Positions 12,019 through 23,227 of a stretch of 64,000 nt of DNA are shown here, one piece after another. Origin of the DNA: Terfezia claveryi (taxonomy: Eukaryota > Ascomycota > Pezizomycetes > Pezizales > Pezizaceae); contig WHUX01000018.1 of NCBI GenBank assembly GCA_015179025.1, positions 62,001-126,000 on the forward strand, read 5' to 3'. The position numbers and the translations under genes are program-made. Position 1 is the stretch's first letter, and every line of letters begins with the position of its first letter. The notes below the pieces were generated by a model, which ran no database searches, was not told the DNA's origin, and saw only the letters and a list, made by a program, of their open reading frames with translations.

Positions 12019-13159
12019 TTAGAGAACCATGAAGGCACCAAGTCCCGCAAACACCAGGAGCCCAGTCATTCCAAAGAATGGTAGAGCTCCAACCATTGCG
12101 TCAAGTTTTGAACCAGCCGAGCTAGATGTAGTTGCATCAGCTGGAGTGGACGTGACTGCCCCAGTAGTAGTATTGCCGAAAGTTTGAGTGGCATTTCCAC
12201 TCAAGGGAACAGCTTCAGTGGTAGAAACCACAGTGGTACTAGTACTTGTGATGTGTTGATGTCTGGTAGTCTTAGAGGCATCAAGAGATGAGGTCTCAGA
12301 TAGATTAAGACCACCCTGGAGTTCCTTAGGTATGAAAGAGAAGACTTCTCCGTCACTACGAGTGTAGGTAAAATCTTTGATGTTTATGATGCCATCATTA
12401 TCGAAGACGCTGCCCTTCTCACTCATGAGGTAAGACGTACGACTATCAAATAAGTTGTTAGATTCTAGTCACAGCAAGCTGATGAGAGATGATCATACTT
12501 AGCATTGTAGCAGTAGGCCGTATCGTCAAATTGTGTAAAACGACTAGTCTTACAGGGCCAATCCCGAGGACCTATTCCATTGATGTTAGACGTTCACTTC
12601 AGGATCGAGAGAATTAGTCTGGTTAGGGAAAATTACAGCAGATTCCCGGAATGAACGCGTTCCTCGGATCCTCGTCCGGCAAGTAGTAAATCGGATCCAA
12701 GGTTGGGTAAATCTTTACATAGTCCGGGTTGGCCTCTCTCCAGGCTTCTTCCTTCTCGAAAAGGTCATACAAAATGTCCGCAAAGCTGCCTGCCCATAGT
12801 GCGATCTTCCGACTATACTCCTCATAATCAGGAGCTTTGGCGTCAAGCTCGGGATTGAGGAATTCAATTTCGACAAATTGACGTCTGGGGTCGTTTTTGC
12901 TCCAACTGTCATAATAAGCACGAATTTCATCTTCAATGAAGCCGGTGGAGGTATCTGCATTGCACATTGTCAAGCGAGGATACTCGCAATGCTGGTGAAG
13001 ACCCCATTGGGGAGGCTCGGGAAGGGTTGTCGTAGGAGTCGGAACGCAAGTTTTGTTTGCGGCACAAATTTCGTCCGTAGTCTTGCCATTGACAGCCAAA
13101 ACAGCCAGAGCCAGAGTAAAAAGTGAAGCTTTTTGGATACGACTGACGATTGGAGCCAT
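12019..13159 (-). CDS. GPI-anchor-type secreted protein, paralogue of 1493-2600 (339 aa)
   Basis: Three exons: 13159-12637, 12571-12499 and 12442-12019, with introns of 65 and 56 nt. The first donor (GTAATT) is weak, but it sits exactly where the paralogue has GTAAGT, and the ATAG acceptor restores frame after a CTAAC branch. A signal peptide (about residues 1-25, LFTLALAVLAVNG) is followed by a cysteine-bearing domain. The CC motif at exon joint 1 and the CYN motif at the end of exon 2 match the paralogue. A long Thr/Ser stalk ends in a hydrophobic C-terminus (GMTGLLVFAGLGAFMVL) with no following polar tail, the usual fungal GPI-attachment signal. The likely location is plasma membrane or cell wall; the function is unknown. 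Upstream lie a TATAAATA box and a G-rich repeat. Confidence 0.75.
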
Positions 13160-13305
13160 TTTATTATCACCTGTAGAAGTAAGACGGGAGTGAGGAAGAG
13201 GTATGAAGGAGTTGAGCTTGAGAGATTTTGCTTGAAGTGACGGTATCAGGTACTAAAAGATGTGTTGATGGTATTGTGGTGTTATTGTGATGGACGAAGG
13301 AGCAG

Positions 13306-13358
13306 GAGGTGTGGGGTGTGGGGTGTGGGGTGTGGGATGTGGGATGGGGGTGTGGGGT
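13306..13358 (-). promoter_or_regulatory. G-rich GTGTGGG repeat in the GPI-gene promoter
   Basis: About six near-identical GTGTGGG-type units lie 150-200 bp upstream of the start at 13159. As read on the plus strand they hold several runs of three to five G and could form a quadruplex; on the gene's own strand they are C-rich. Confidence 0.45.
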
Positions 13359-13365
13359 ATTTATA
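13358..13365 (-). promoter_or_regulatory. TATA-like box of the GPI-type gene
   Basis: Reads TATAAATA on the minus strand, about 200 bp before the start codon at 13159, just upstream of the G-rich repeat. Confidence 0.4.
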
Positions 13366-14496
13366 CAACATTGAAAGTCATGCCAAGCCCGATTCCTTTA
13401 GATGTTCTATTTTACATCTGATAGTCGGGCCCTTGATAGGGGCCCTCAGCATATCAAGCCTCATGGTCACGAGGCTAGGTACTTAGAAACATGGTCCAAC
13501 CTTAAGCTTAGGTAAATATCTGCCTACATGACATACATAGGACCTATAGGTATCATCCATTCGTACCCGACTGTGAATCTACTCTGCGGCGGTGTATATG
13601 AATCCTAGGTGGCAGTAACGCTGCCAATCTTGCTAGCTAATGCCCACCAAACTGAAACTTACAGTAATATTATTCCAGAGATGCTCTTCAACCACCAAAA
13701 GCCGGTGATATCGCCTCGGAACAGGGCAGGACGGACCTGCTGACTGGTTCACCCGGTCACCATCTTAAATTAACTACCCAGCTGGGCATCAGCCAAACGA
13801 GGGCTATATCAGCAAAATCAACTTCAGCATGACAAGTCGAATGCCCGGCCAATGCAGAGGATCTAGGAAAGGAATGCAATACATTCCTCCCGTCTAGGTC
13901 GCGTGCATTTAGCTAAATCACAGGCCGAATGACTATAAAACTTTATTGATTGTTTATCATTATACACCTTATCTATACACGGTGCGGTGGCGGACTCATG
14001 TATGACTGCAGAATCTTTATTTTAGGACCTGGCGGTGGGCATGAGTGTATGCAGTTACCTGATGCAGGCTCTGTGCTCAGGTGTATTTCAAAGTGGATAT
14101 CAAGATGTGGACAGGTATCGACAGGAGTTATATAGAGACTGGGAATCTCCAACGCAAGACCTCATGATTGCAGTCAAGTCCTAGACTACGTTGATGTTTG
14201 AAGAGTACAGAATGACCAACTATTGGCTTCCAGAATGTACCTGCTATGTAAAAGGGTAAGAAAACATCCTGATACCGTGATACGCCCAGAGCGGAAGGAT
14301 CGTGCTCTCAGAGCTAGCAGCCTCTAGGACGCCCTACACTCTCTGTCCCGTACCTCCAGCCTAAGTCTCCTTCTCTCCCTCTGCTCTGCCCTCTACTTCT
14401 TCTCATGCACTCATCGGAATACCAATAAGTTCCGCTGTTCTTTCAAAGGCTACTTTACCTCAGAGCTGCTCACCTTCACTTCACAGCTTGGCGAAC
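13366..14496. other. intergenic, pyrimidine-rich leader at the right end
   Basis: No gene is seen. From about 14330 to 14410 the plus strand is a CT-rich tract leading into the gene at 14497, typical of fungal core promoters and leaders. Confidence 0.45.
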
Positions 14497-15561
14497 ATGG
14501 CTCTCAAATGTTTTGCTCTCAGCTCCTCGGGCCGTTTCCTTCTACTTCTTACCATCGTCCTAATTTTCTACACCGCTGTAGATGCTATACACCTACCACC
14601 GCTCGATGAGCTTAACTCGTCCACGGCTATTGGCAAGCCAACCCTCATCGAGAGACGGGAATCGACTGAGAATCTGCCTGCAGACCACGAGAGCACTGAT
14701 CATGAGCCTGGTCTCGTTGCAAAGAAGAAGAAACCACAAGTCGTCCGGCTTGGAATAAAGCACGAAGAACATGGCACTAGTTTTCTCCCTGGACCTTCCC
14801 AGCAGCTAACGACAAGCCGACATTTTCGCCGCGGCCAGCAAAATATTCCGGAGGACTATCATGCTCAAAGACTAGTAACCAGAAATCTATATGAAGGTCA
14901 AGACGACCTGCCCACGTTCCCCTATGACACCCTTCCACAAGATCCATACGACCAGAACACTGTTGACCCACATGAGCCTCACTTGCGTTACGGCAAAAGC
15001 CCCTCTCAGGACACGACGGAAGCCCAGAATCGCATTTATTTGGCTCGCCGAGGGCTAGAATTAGTGAAGGGAAATTGCTTTCTTCCTGACCCAGCGGGGA
15101 ACAAATGTTATATCAATAAGTGTCATTGCATCACCTACGATACCGGCGTTGGCTCCGAATTTGGCTCAAGCACTGGGGAGTGTTGGTGTCCTATGATAGA
15201 TGCCGGACGCCCACACTCAAAGAGAGAGTTCTTCTCAGAAGACAACCAAAGGTATGGAAATCCACAAATGCACAAACGAGACCTAAGTGGAGGAACTCAA
15301 CCTGGCAGTGACCACCTCTTTGTCTATCAACAACCGCACAATATGAAGCAAGATCTCGGGCTCCCCAAGATTTACAGGCGAGAGCCAGAGCCACTTCCGG
15401 CAAGGAAGAAGAATAACGGGAAGGGGGAGGGTAGGCAGACGGGAAATTTCAACAAGGGCACCAAAAAGCAGCGCACGGAAGGAAAGAAGGCCAAGAGTCG
15501 TATGAAGAGGCGGAATGCATACATGTATCATGGGCAGCATCATGATTTCGAGCTGGAGTAG
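14497..15561 (+). CDS. secreted, dibasic-site-rich protein with a six-cysteine block (354 aa)
   Basis: An uninterrupted frame from the ATG at 14497; the open frame extends three codons upstream only through a TTG. Residues about 1-30 are a signal peptide (GRFLLLLTIVLIFYTAVDA). The rest is hydrophilic. Six cysteines sit close together at residues 194, 204, 209, 211, 229 and 231, with a KCHC pair and an ECWC pair, suggesting a small disulfide-bonded unit. Dibasic sites (ARR, SKR, HKR, YRR) flank and follow this block, as expected for Kex2 cleavage in the Golgi, and the last 60 residues are strongly basic. No family is recognised. A processed secreted peptide precursor or effector-like protein is an inference. 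The tRNA-Glu at 15892 lies downstream. Confidence 0.72.
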   Translation: MALKCFALSSSGRFLLLLTIVLIFYTAVDAIHLPPLDELNSSTAIGKPTLIERRESTENLPADHESTDHEPGLVAKKKKPQVVRLGIKHEEHGTSFLPGPSQQLTTSRHFRRGQQNIPEDYHAQRLVTRNLYEGQDDLPTFPYDTLPQDPYDQNTVDPHEPHLRYGKSPSQDTTEAQNRIYLARRGLELVKGNCFLPDPAGNKCYINKCHCITYDTGVGSEFGSSTGECWCPMIDAGRPHSKREFFSEDNQRYGNPQMHKRDLSGGTQPGSDHLFVYQQPHNMKQDLGLPKIYRREPEPLPARKKNNGKGEGRQTGNFNKGTKKQRTEGKKAKSRMKRRNAYMYHGQHHDFELE

Positions 15562-15891
15562 TGAAAGATGAATGGCATGGCTTTTGGTAGGGTAGTTGAG
15601 ATCCAATTAGCCACATATCCTCGGGATATAGCATAGCCCCTCGTTTTATTATTTCCTTTTTTGTTCCTCTTTGTTCGTTTCTATGGGGGGGAATGAAAGT
15701 AATTGCTAAGCATGTTCTCTTTTTCCGTTGACTTGGGTTGGGGAAGTCTGTTTTCTTGTGGTTAAGGCAATGTACCCGCTTCCAGCTTGTCTGCTACTAT
15801 AGTCTTTTTACTAAGTACCCGCTGGTCAAATAAAGTCGCAAACTGCAACGACTCGTTTATGAGAATCTGATGTCACAAAAGGTGAATTCTA

Positions 15892-15984
15892 TCCGTCGTG
15901 GTGTAGTGGCTAGCATTTGAGACTCTCATTTCGATAACCGAACTGTGACCTCTCAGAACCCGGGTTCAATTCCCGGCGACGGAA
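15892..15984 (+). tRNA. tRNA-Glu(CTC) with 21-nt intron
   Basis: The 72-nt body is identical to the copy at 3064, with acceptor TCCGTCG/CGACGGA and anticodon stem TGAGA/TCTCA. The intron at 15929-15949 has a different sequence and is 2 nt shorter. The 3' flank ATTATTATTTTT supplies a Pol III terminator. Confidence 0.93.
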
Positions 15985-17052
15985 TTATTATTTTTCTCCT
16001 CCGTTTCCAAATGTTGAACTAATCCTCGGACTACCATTAGCGAGGCCACGATGTTGGCTTCTGACCGCAGCGGATTACATAAACAAGAACGCATACATTT
16101 TTTGGGAAGCTTTCAGGGTAACTCTCCCTTGGCGTACAGTACAGTGAAGGGTGGTTCCGCACGCACATGCGAAGGTCGTAATTAACTTTTTGGGCTTTTG
16201 GTATTGCTCTAGAAGGTCCAGAAGGTCTGGTGCCATGATGCATGTTATTTCGTCAACAAGAAGAAGCTTACGGGACCTCCATGCTACTAGGGGTTTGTCA
16301 CGTCAAAAGGTTTGTTCATGCACAAGGCTTTCAAGTGTCACACTTTGGCACTTGGCCAACTTCCGTGGTGAAGTATGTTCGAATCGTATGGTTCCAAAGT
16401 TCCAAGTTCCAATTCCCCGCATCTGAAACAGCACAAGTATGGCGGATATGACAGAGACCACAACTCCAGAGACCACAGTATTACTATGCTATCACAAACC
16501 AAACTGCAAAACATGGCTCGAATAACATAGCCCCACGACCAAGGCATGCTTGCGATAGTGATGGTAGTTGCACATGGTATGACAGTAACCAAAAGTTGGT
16601 TTATGTTGTTCACCTATTTTGGTTAGCATATGACTTGCACTAAAAACTAATGTAACTGGGTAAGTAGCGTTGTCACATGTCCCTTTCATGTTCATATACA
16701 GTATATAAGCTTAAGATTTTATTTTGCTTGAATGTTGCTGTTGGTTTTTTGAATTCGGGAAAGTGAATGGAAGGACTTTCCCTCGTCCCCCAGATTGGGA
16801 GGTGGGGAGGGGGCTGAGGGGGGGAACAAAAAAGCCGGGGTAACAAAGTGTGAAAAAAAAAGCGTAGTGATGGAATATATATATACCTACAAAGATCCAC
16901 TCTGTGCAGAGCGAAAGCTTGGATGAGTATAGAAGATTTTCCATCGGTAGTTTCTTTTTTAGCGCTATAAGATCGATCGCTACCAACCCATCGCCCAGTA
17001 CCAATGTAGCCAGCTCGCTCCCTCACGTTTTTCAAAACTCGCAGAGTCGGAG
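15985..17052. other. intergenic, no gene seen
   Basis: Mixed DNA with a purine-rich stretch near 16795-16860 and a TATATATATA run near 16875. Open frames overlap on both strands and show no domain. Confidence 0.45.
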
Positions 17053-18134
17053 ATGAACGCCGATGTTCGCGATGAGAATTCTTCAACACAGGACTACGTA
17101 CTATTATCCGCGCAGCAGCCCCGGAAGCGAAGAACGCTGGGTATAGTCAAGACGACTATGCAGATCATGCAGGACATCGACTTTGCAGACTGGTATCTGA
17201 AGGTCGTGGAGATTGCGGTGGGTGAGGCGACGGGAGAGGAACCGGAGGAGCCGCGGAACCAGGGGTGGATGAGGCGGAAGAAGAGGATTGAGATGTTCCA
17301 GGAGGAGGTTTGGGAGGCCATTTTGGAGGGGAAAGTGGAGAATCCGTTCAAAAGGAAGACACTAAACGAGAAGGGGGATATTTGTGACTGCGAGGGGCTT
17401 GTGCCAACAAAAAGACCTGGTAGTGTACCAGATTCGGGGGTGATTGCAGATAGTTATCCCGGTGTGCCGTTACCCCTCGTCCGAAATTCTGCTTCAGGGG
17501 GGGTGGAAGCATGTACAGGGCGTGCTCCAGTCGGTGGCAGTGTTGGAGCTCCAATTTTGGTGAGCTTTATTGAGCCTGCAGTCCAAGCTTGGTACTGGTG
17601 CTGATGTCCACGCGGCACAGGTCCCTTCTCACTCCACCCTCTCAATCCCTCCGACCCAAATCTCCATTCTTCATACAGATCCTGCATGTAATGAGCCGCC
17701 AGGTATAGACATAGCTGATACAGATAATCAACCTGCCCAGAGCCCAATTAACGATGAACTTCACAATGGTTAGTGGTCGTCTTATAGGAGATCTGTGTTT
17801 GTTCTTCATGAGACCCCTGCACGGTCCCAGCCTTACCATAAGGTGGGTTACTGATCGTTCCCTAGCACTCAACGACGGTGTGACTGTTCCTCTTCCTCAC
17901 CTTCATCCTCTTGTCTCAACTCAACTTGCAATTGCTGGTCTTAACTCAGACAGCGCATCAGCCACAACCGGTAAGGAAGAAGCATTGAGATCCAAGCCAC
18001 AGGACGACCCTGAACGCCAGTTCCTTAAGCAAGCAGCTTTATGGCTTCGTGAGTATTTGTTCACCGTGAGAGATGAGGCACTTAGAAGTCAGCCCTCTTC
18101 TCTAGGGGGTCGCATCCCAACTGGGAGGCCCTAG
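17053..18134 (+). CDS. unknown three-exon protein (about 307 aa)
   Basis: Proposed exons are 17053-17559, 17621-17768 and 17866-18134. Intron 1 (61 nt) has donor GTGAGC, branch TGCTGATG and acceptor CACAG in phase 0. Intron 2 (97 nt) has donor GTTAGT, branch TTACTGAT and acceptor CCTAG in phase 1. The N-terminal 100 residues hold a helical, charged part (DFADWYLKVVEIAVGEATGE, then Arg/Lys/Glu-rich). The middle is Pro/Ser-rich, and the end has a short helical segment (LKQAALWLREYLF). No family is recognised. The 3' end is uncertain because a good GTGAGT donor occurs at 18049, so a further exon may exist. The T-poor, G-rich first exon has composition unlike the flanks, which supports coding. 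Confidence 0.5.
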
Positions 18135-20868
18135 CTTCACTGTGGAGGTAACAAAGTTGAGCAGCCACAAGCTCTGTTCTCTGGGGAGAATATCCCACTG
18201 ACTGGCCAATGCCCTCCTTGAATCCGAGCCTCCAAACTCGGAAAAGTTACCTTTTTATCCACATAGCGTCCCTGTTTTCTTTTCTCCCACGGAATTTTCC
18301 CCAAACTTAAAGAGAACCTACCAAGCTTAATCACATCGCTCATTGCACACGCAACGTACAACTTCCTTCTCCCACCGCGTTGCTCAGCATATCTCCCCAG
18401 TAAGGATATTAGGTGTTTACCCTCAGATTGCTGTCTCAGACTCGATGCAATAGCTGAATTGGAAGAAATCCAGTTCAGGAAGAGTTTGGATATTCTATTT
18501 TTAAAATCTAAAATCGGGGGTTAGGTGGAACATCTAATATTGGAGGTTCGGGATATTTGTTTCTTGATTTTAGTCAGCTCTAGACTGTAGCAATCATCCT
18601 CGGAGAGTATCTTCCAGGTGTTTTTTCTTGTTTAGATCGATTGAAGGCTATTGGCCAGAGGTTCGTGTTCTATGGGAATATTCGACCTGTCTTCCAATGG
18701 GTGGCTGTGCGACACATGTCAGTGTAATTCACACAACCCACATCTCGACGCCTCCATACGCATCTTTCCAGAGTGCTTCCGTAACACAGATCTCCTGGGT
18801 TATCTAGGTATTCTGTATGTATCCCTCAAGGTTGCTTCAGGAGTTATGGCCGAGGCCGAGTCCGGACAAATATAGTGCGAAGCTTCGATAGCGAAGAGTC
18901 CCTGTTAGTATACATATTAGTCTCCATACTCTAGGCCTAGGTTATCCAGGCATACATGACCATCTGAGTATATATAAAATGTGTGGGTATTACGAAGTAG
19001 AATGAAAAATTCCTACTGTGTACCTACATTTGTAGTTGGTGATTGGGTGCAAGGCAGTCAATACAGCTGTATCTAGTCTCATGCCTCTGTTACTGTCCGT
19101 TTGTCTTTTCGGTCTAGAGCTGATTGACTTCCCATATTCGTCAGTATGTTGACCATGATGGGGTATAATATCGACGACTACCCACATGTAAAGACCCTGC
19201 TTACGCCCCCCGGGCCTGATTCTTCCACCTTAATCCTGGCTCGTGGGAAAGCTAGGGGGATGCTGATTAGCTGCCAAAAAACATAGAGTAGCAGGCTATT
19301 GCGCATATGTAGCCTGGTAGCTCTACTGCGACTCGCCGAAAGTTCAGATATCTATGTGTAGTGGGTTCTGGAGGGAGTTAATGGCAAGTAGTAATTCGAA
19401 GGCTTTGTGAGCAGGATGGTAATAAATCAGAGACTTCACAGAGTTCAGCACTTAGAAGCTAACTCGGAAATTAAACATACTGACTCAATTCGGCCAACTG
19501 GCGACGGGCCCGAAAGCTAATCCGTAGACAAGAAGAGACAACAAAAGACACTCCGGGTGGGGGTAAAAAACAATAAAATAACATAAATAAAATTACAACG
19601 TCTCCTCTTCTATAGGCTCATCAGCAAGGAGTGCATATATGTTCCCGGCAAAGAGCCTCAAGCCCTCTTTGTCCACTTGCTAACAATATGAAGGGAGGTA
19701 TAATCCACTCCAATACGATCATGAAGGCTGCGGAAATTCCACTGAACATAGTTCATAACAATTCCAAAGACGAGGCTAGTACATTCCGCATCAGCTACTG
19801 CATCGCAGCCGAGCAGGTCCTGGGCAGTCCCTTGTATAAAATGTCTTCATAAATCCAATTGCGTGGCTGTTGCCTTCACATACCTAGGTCTATGTCATCC
19901 TTTTTAGCCTCAATGATACAGACCCTTTTTGCGCCGAGTTGCAGCACAATTCAAAATGGCCATTTAGGTGGATAGAGTTGCCCGGTACCGATTCTTCAGG
20001 CTAAAATTTTTATATCTTCGAATAAGCCGCTTATATTCACAATTATCGGAGTAATGAAGCATAGTATTTTGGCCTCATATGGTGTGCCCGAACCCCGAGC
20101 CACTTTACAAGTACTAATAGAGACTTTCTAGCACTTCATCCGGGATTTTCTTCTGCCTGATTTTGATGTTCAACATGAGTGGACTGATATGTTCGAAACA
20201 TCCCCCAAATGTCTAGTGTCTCCACTAGTTGCTGCAAACTATTGGATATGGACCCTTGTCCATCAGCTGATTTTCTTCTAATGAATTTAGGCTTTATATT
20301 TATTTTTGCATCCACGATCATATAAGAAACGTGGAAACGTTTCCGCCTGCTCTAGCTTGGGTGTTCTATACCTTGAACTCATCAGCAAAAGACATTCCAT
20401 CGTGGTAAGAGAAAACCTACTTTGTGGAGGATTTATCACGGAGTTATGAGGTCCTGGATACTGTTTGCCACACCGCTAGGTAGATGGTATTCTATTAAAG
20501 CTTCTGCACAGTCGCTCCAAGAAAATGACGTCCATGAAGTTTGCTCTTCCAGATGAGTTTGATGCCTTCGTCCCGAGGGCGTATTCGCCCTTGTTATCCT
20601 CGTTCAACATCCTTTTGGCTCCACTTCCGGGGATTTGGCGGGAGATCGGCGGAGATTTGGGGTGTCGGGGGTGTCGAGAGTGACCAGGAGGTTGCGTGTG
20701 CTTGGTATTGAGGGCTGACACTGTGAACTTGCCAAGTTGGCGAGGGTTGCGTAGATGGGGAGAGATGGCAGATGGAGGGCCATGGGGGGCATAGGTAGAG
20801 GAGGCGGATGGGGGAGGCGGGAGAGATAGGGGAGTAGTCTCAAGGCACGACTGCTCATTGGAAGTAGA
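18135..20868. other. gene-poor stretch with scattered fragments
   Basis: No convincing gene. Minus-strand open frames near 20136-20321 and 20476-20858 have protein-like stretches, the latter Pro/Ser-rich, but lack a start with signal or a domain. They may be remnants of a decayed gene or element. Confidence 0.4.
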
Positions 20869-21027
20869 GTTGTTGTAAAAGTTGTAAAGGTGTAGAGTTG
20901 TAGAATTGTAAAGTTGTAGTTGATTAGTTGATTTGTAGGTTATAGAGTTGTAGAGTTGTACGTTGAGAATTATAGAAGTTCAAAGTTCTAGAGTTGTAGA
21001 GTTGTAGAGTTGTAAGGTTGTAAGAGT
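20869..21027 (+). repeat. degenerate GAGTTGTA minisatellite
   Basis: Many variants of an 8-9-nt unit (GAGTTGTA, AAGTTGTA, GGTTGTA) follow one another over about 160 bp, with the cleanest run near 20990-21015. Confidence 0.7.
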
Positions 21028-22318
21028 ACTAGAGTTCGACCTAATGCCGTAGTGGTAAATCTATAGTCTTACATAAGTAACATTGTGTGAAACGGATTCC
21101 ATTTATATATATGTGCTACGTACGATACTGAGCCGACTACTTTTGGCATTTTGTGATTGATCAAAATCCGTTTTTTTGATTGTCCAAAAGGTTTGTTGTT
21201 GGGGGGTGTATGAAATACCAACATATATAGACTCATATTGCTTGATATGTGCCCAAATCCCCAACAACAACCTTCAGTCCCCATATTGACAGCACTCTTA
21301 TCTCTTCCCCAGACTTTTATAGTGCCCGTGCTAATAGCTATACTTACCTTTGAGGCCCTGCTCTCGAAATCCGTAATCAACCTCCCAGGCATACAGCACC
21401 CCCAAATACCATGATTCTTGCTGCAGATCCGATTGGATACAATCAGCGGTATGCTCCGGCCACTTTTCGGTTCTCAGATCTACTCCAGCACCCCCGGGGA
21501 CGAGTGCGCATCATCTGGGTCTTTTGGAAGAATGATTTACGGGATTATACCGAAGTTTATCTGAATGGTGTTAGGGACTGAAAGGCAGAGGTACAGCCCC
21601 CATAGCACTCGAAGGGAATTTATCGGTCAGTGGTGGATGGGTTCTGGTCATCCTGTATTGCGCCGGGAATTTTTTTTGGGGGGGACGAATACCGGTGGAC
21701 CTACTACTCGTTCTAGAGACCCTTCCGACTGTCCTCGATCTTTACTGCCGATCCCATGGTTTTTCCTTTTAGTTTTCGTGTCGATTTGGCTGGTTTGATT
21801 GGATGGAACGTGTTTGGCTGTTTCTTTCAGGGTAATATAAGTGAAAAAAATGCACATATGTCCGTCGAAGAAAGAAGCCAGTTCCTCCCAATTTCTTCTT
21901 TAACTCTTCTAATCGCCCAGGTCTCGGTTTGCGCCCTACGACAGGTTCAGCTTTAAAGTAGATCTGAGGCTTTCCTAGAGCTATATTCCCTCTTTTGCTC
22001 CCAGTATGGGACACGCTTCTGCGCAGCATGTAAGAGGCTCGCCGACACCCGTGTAGGTACCGACCTGACGAAATCTCACCTTCGCTCTCTGAGCGTGGAT
22101 TCCTTGGCTTTAACTATTTCCAAATTACAATCAATCAATTTGCGAGGTACGGATATGAAGCTCTTCATTAACCAAACAGCACCTCGGTCCTTGATACGCT
22201 TCCCAGATGGCGGGGCAGGTTAGTTTTACAACGTCCATGACCAGAAGTGTTTTATACTTGGGTGTTGAGATTTATGTAATTTATGTATTTAATTGTTGAG
22301 ATGACACTATAGAAAATC
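21028..22318. other. intergenic with one small open frame
   Basis: A 56-codon frame, 21411-21581 plus, starts with ATG and has mixed residues (FRFSDLLQHPRGRVRIIWV). It could be a gene scrap. Nothing else is recognised. Confidence 0.3.
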
Positions 22319-22410
22319 GGGCAAGTGGTCTAGGGGTATGATTTCTCATTCGCATCAAGGAAACTTGGACAACTTTGAGAAGGTCCGGGGTTCAATTCCC
22401 CGCTTGTCCA
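22319..22410 (+). tRNA. tRNA-Ala(CGC) with 20-nt intron
   Basis: The acceptor stem GGGCAAG/CTTGTCC contains the G3:U70 pair that marks alanine tRNAs, with discriminator A. The anticodon stem TCTCA/TGAGA closes a loop TTCGCAT with anticodon CGC at 22351-22353. The intron at 22355-22374 follows base 37. The T arm is CCGGGGTTCAATTCCCCG. A T10 terminator follows directly. The mature length is 72 nt. Confidence 0.85.
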
Positions 22411-22968
22411 TTTTTTTTTTGACTTTATATCTACCTCAAACAAATAAGGGTAACGACAAAGTGTGTGTGTGTATGTATGTAAATTTTTATACAACAATCT
22501 GGGAATATAGGACCGAAAACGGGCCCTTTTGCCTTGTATATATATAGCTTACCCTCCTCCAAAGCCCAGTTACCCCTGCAACCCGAACAACAAGTAAGTA
22601 CTCTATGTACCGCATAAATTGGCAAGCGTCAATTAGTTAGTGCCAACCAGACTACCATACATATGTGTACTGGGCTGCTCGCGGGCCTGCGGGCGGCATA
22701 CCCACGTGCCGCTCAAGGGCAATTTAAATAATTACTCAATTTGGTGTATAATGCACCTGAATTGATAAAGGTTTACGAGTACTGATTTATCCCCCCAAAA
22801 AAAGAATTGATAATGGTATACCTAGCTGGAGCTATCCCAGCGACTGCAATACCGTTGAAACTCTCGGACAAGACTGCAGTCTTATTTATAGGATGGAGGG
22901 TTTGGCAAAAGCTGTCTCAGTGTCTTATTCTCGGTTACTTTCTTAGTCATAGTTACTTTCTTACTTTC
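22411..22968. other. intergenic
   Basis: GT-repeat DNA near 22460, a TATATATATA run near 22539, otherwise nothing recognised. Confidence 0.4.
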
Positions 22969-23024
22969 TTTTTTTTTTTTTTTTTTTTTTTAAAAGTCTA
23001 TACGCCGATTCGACCTAATGTCAT
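22969..23024 (-). mobile_element. 3' end of a LINE-type retroelement
   Basis: On the minus strand the sequence reads GTCGAATCGGCGTATAGACT followed by a long A tail (plus-strand T run about 22969-22991). The same end, again with an A-rich tail, occurs at 44986-45040. A shared unique end plus poly-A is the signature of a non-LTR retroelement 3' end. Confidence 0.6.
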
Positions 23025-23227
23025 GCGGCCCGTTCCCTCCTTAGTAGGCTCAGTACGCCCAAGGGTCAACTGTTGTGAAGAAATCTTCAATGAGGTCAAG
23101 CACCACCTCCTTATCTCCCTCCTTTTTTCTTTTCATCCATACCTCCCTACCATATTGCACGGGCTAGCAGATCATTACGGGCAAGTGGATCATATTTCCG
23201 GCTATCTCCGGGAGGTACGAGATCTAG

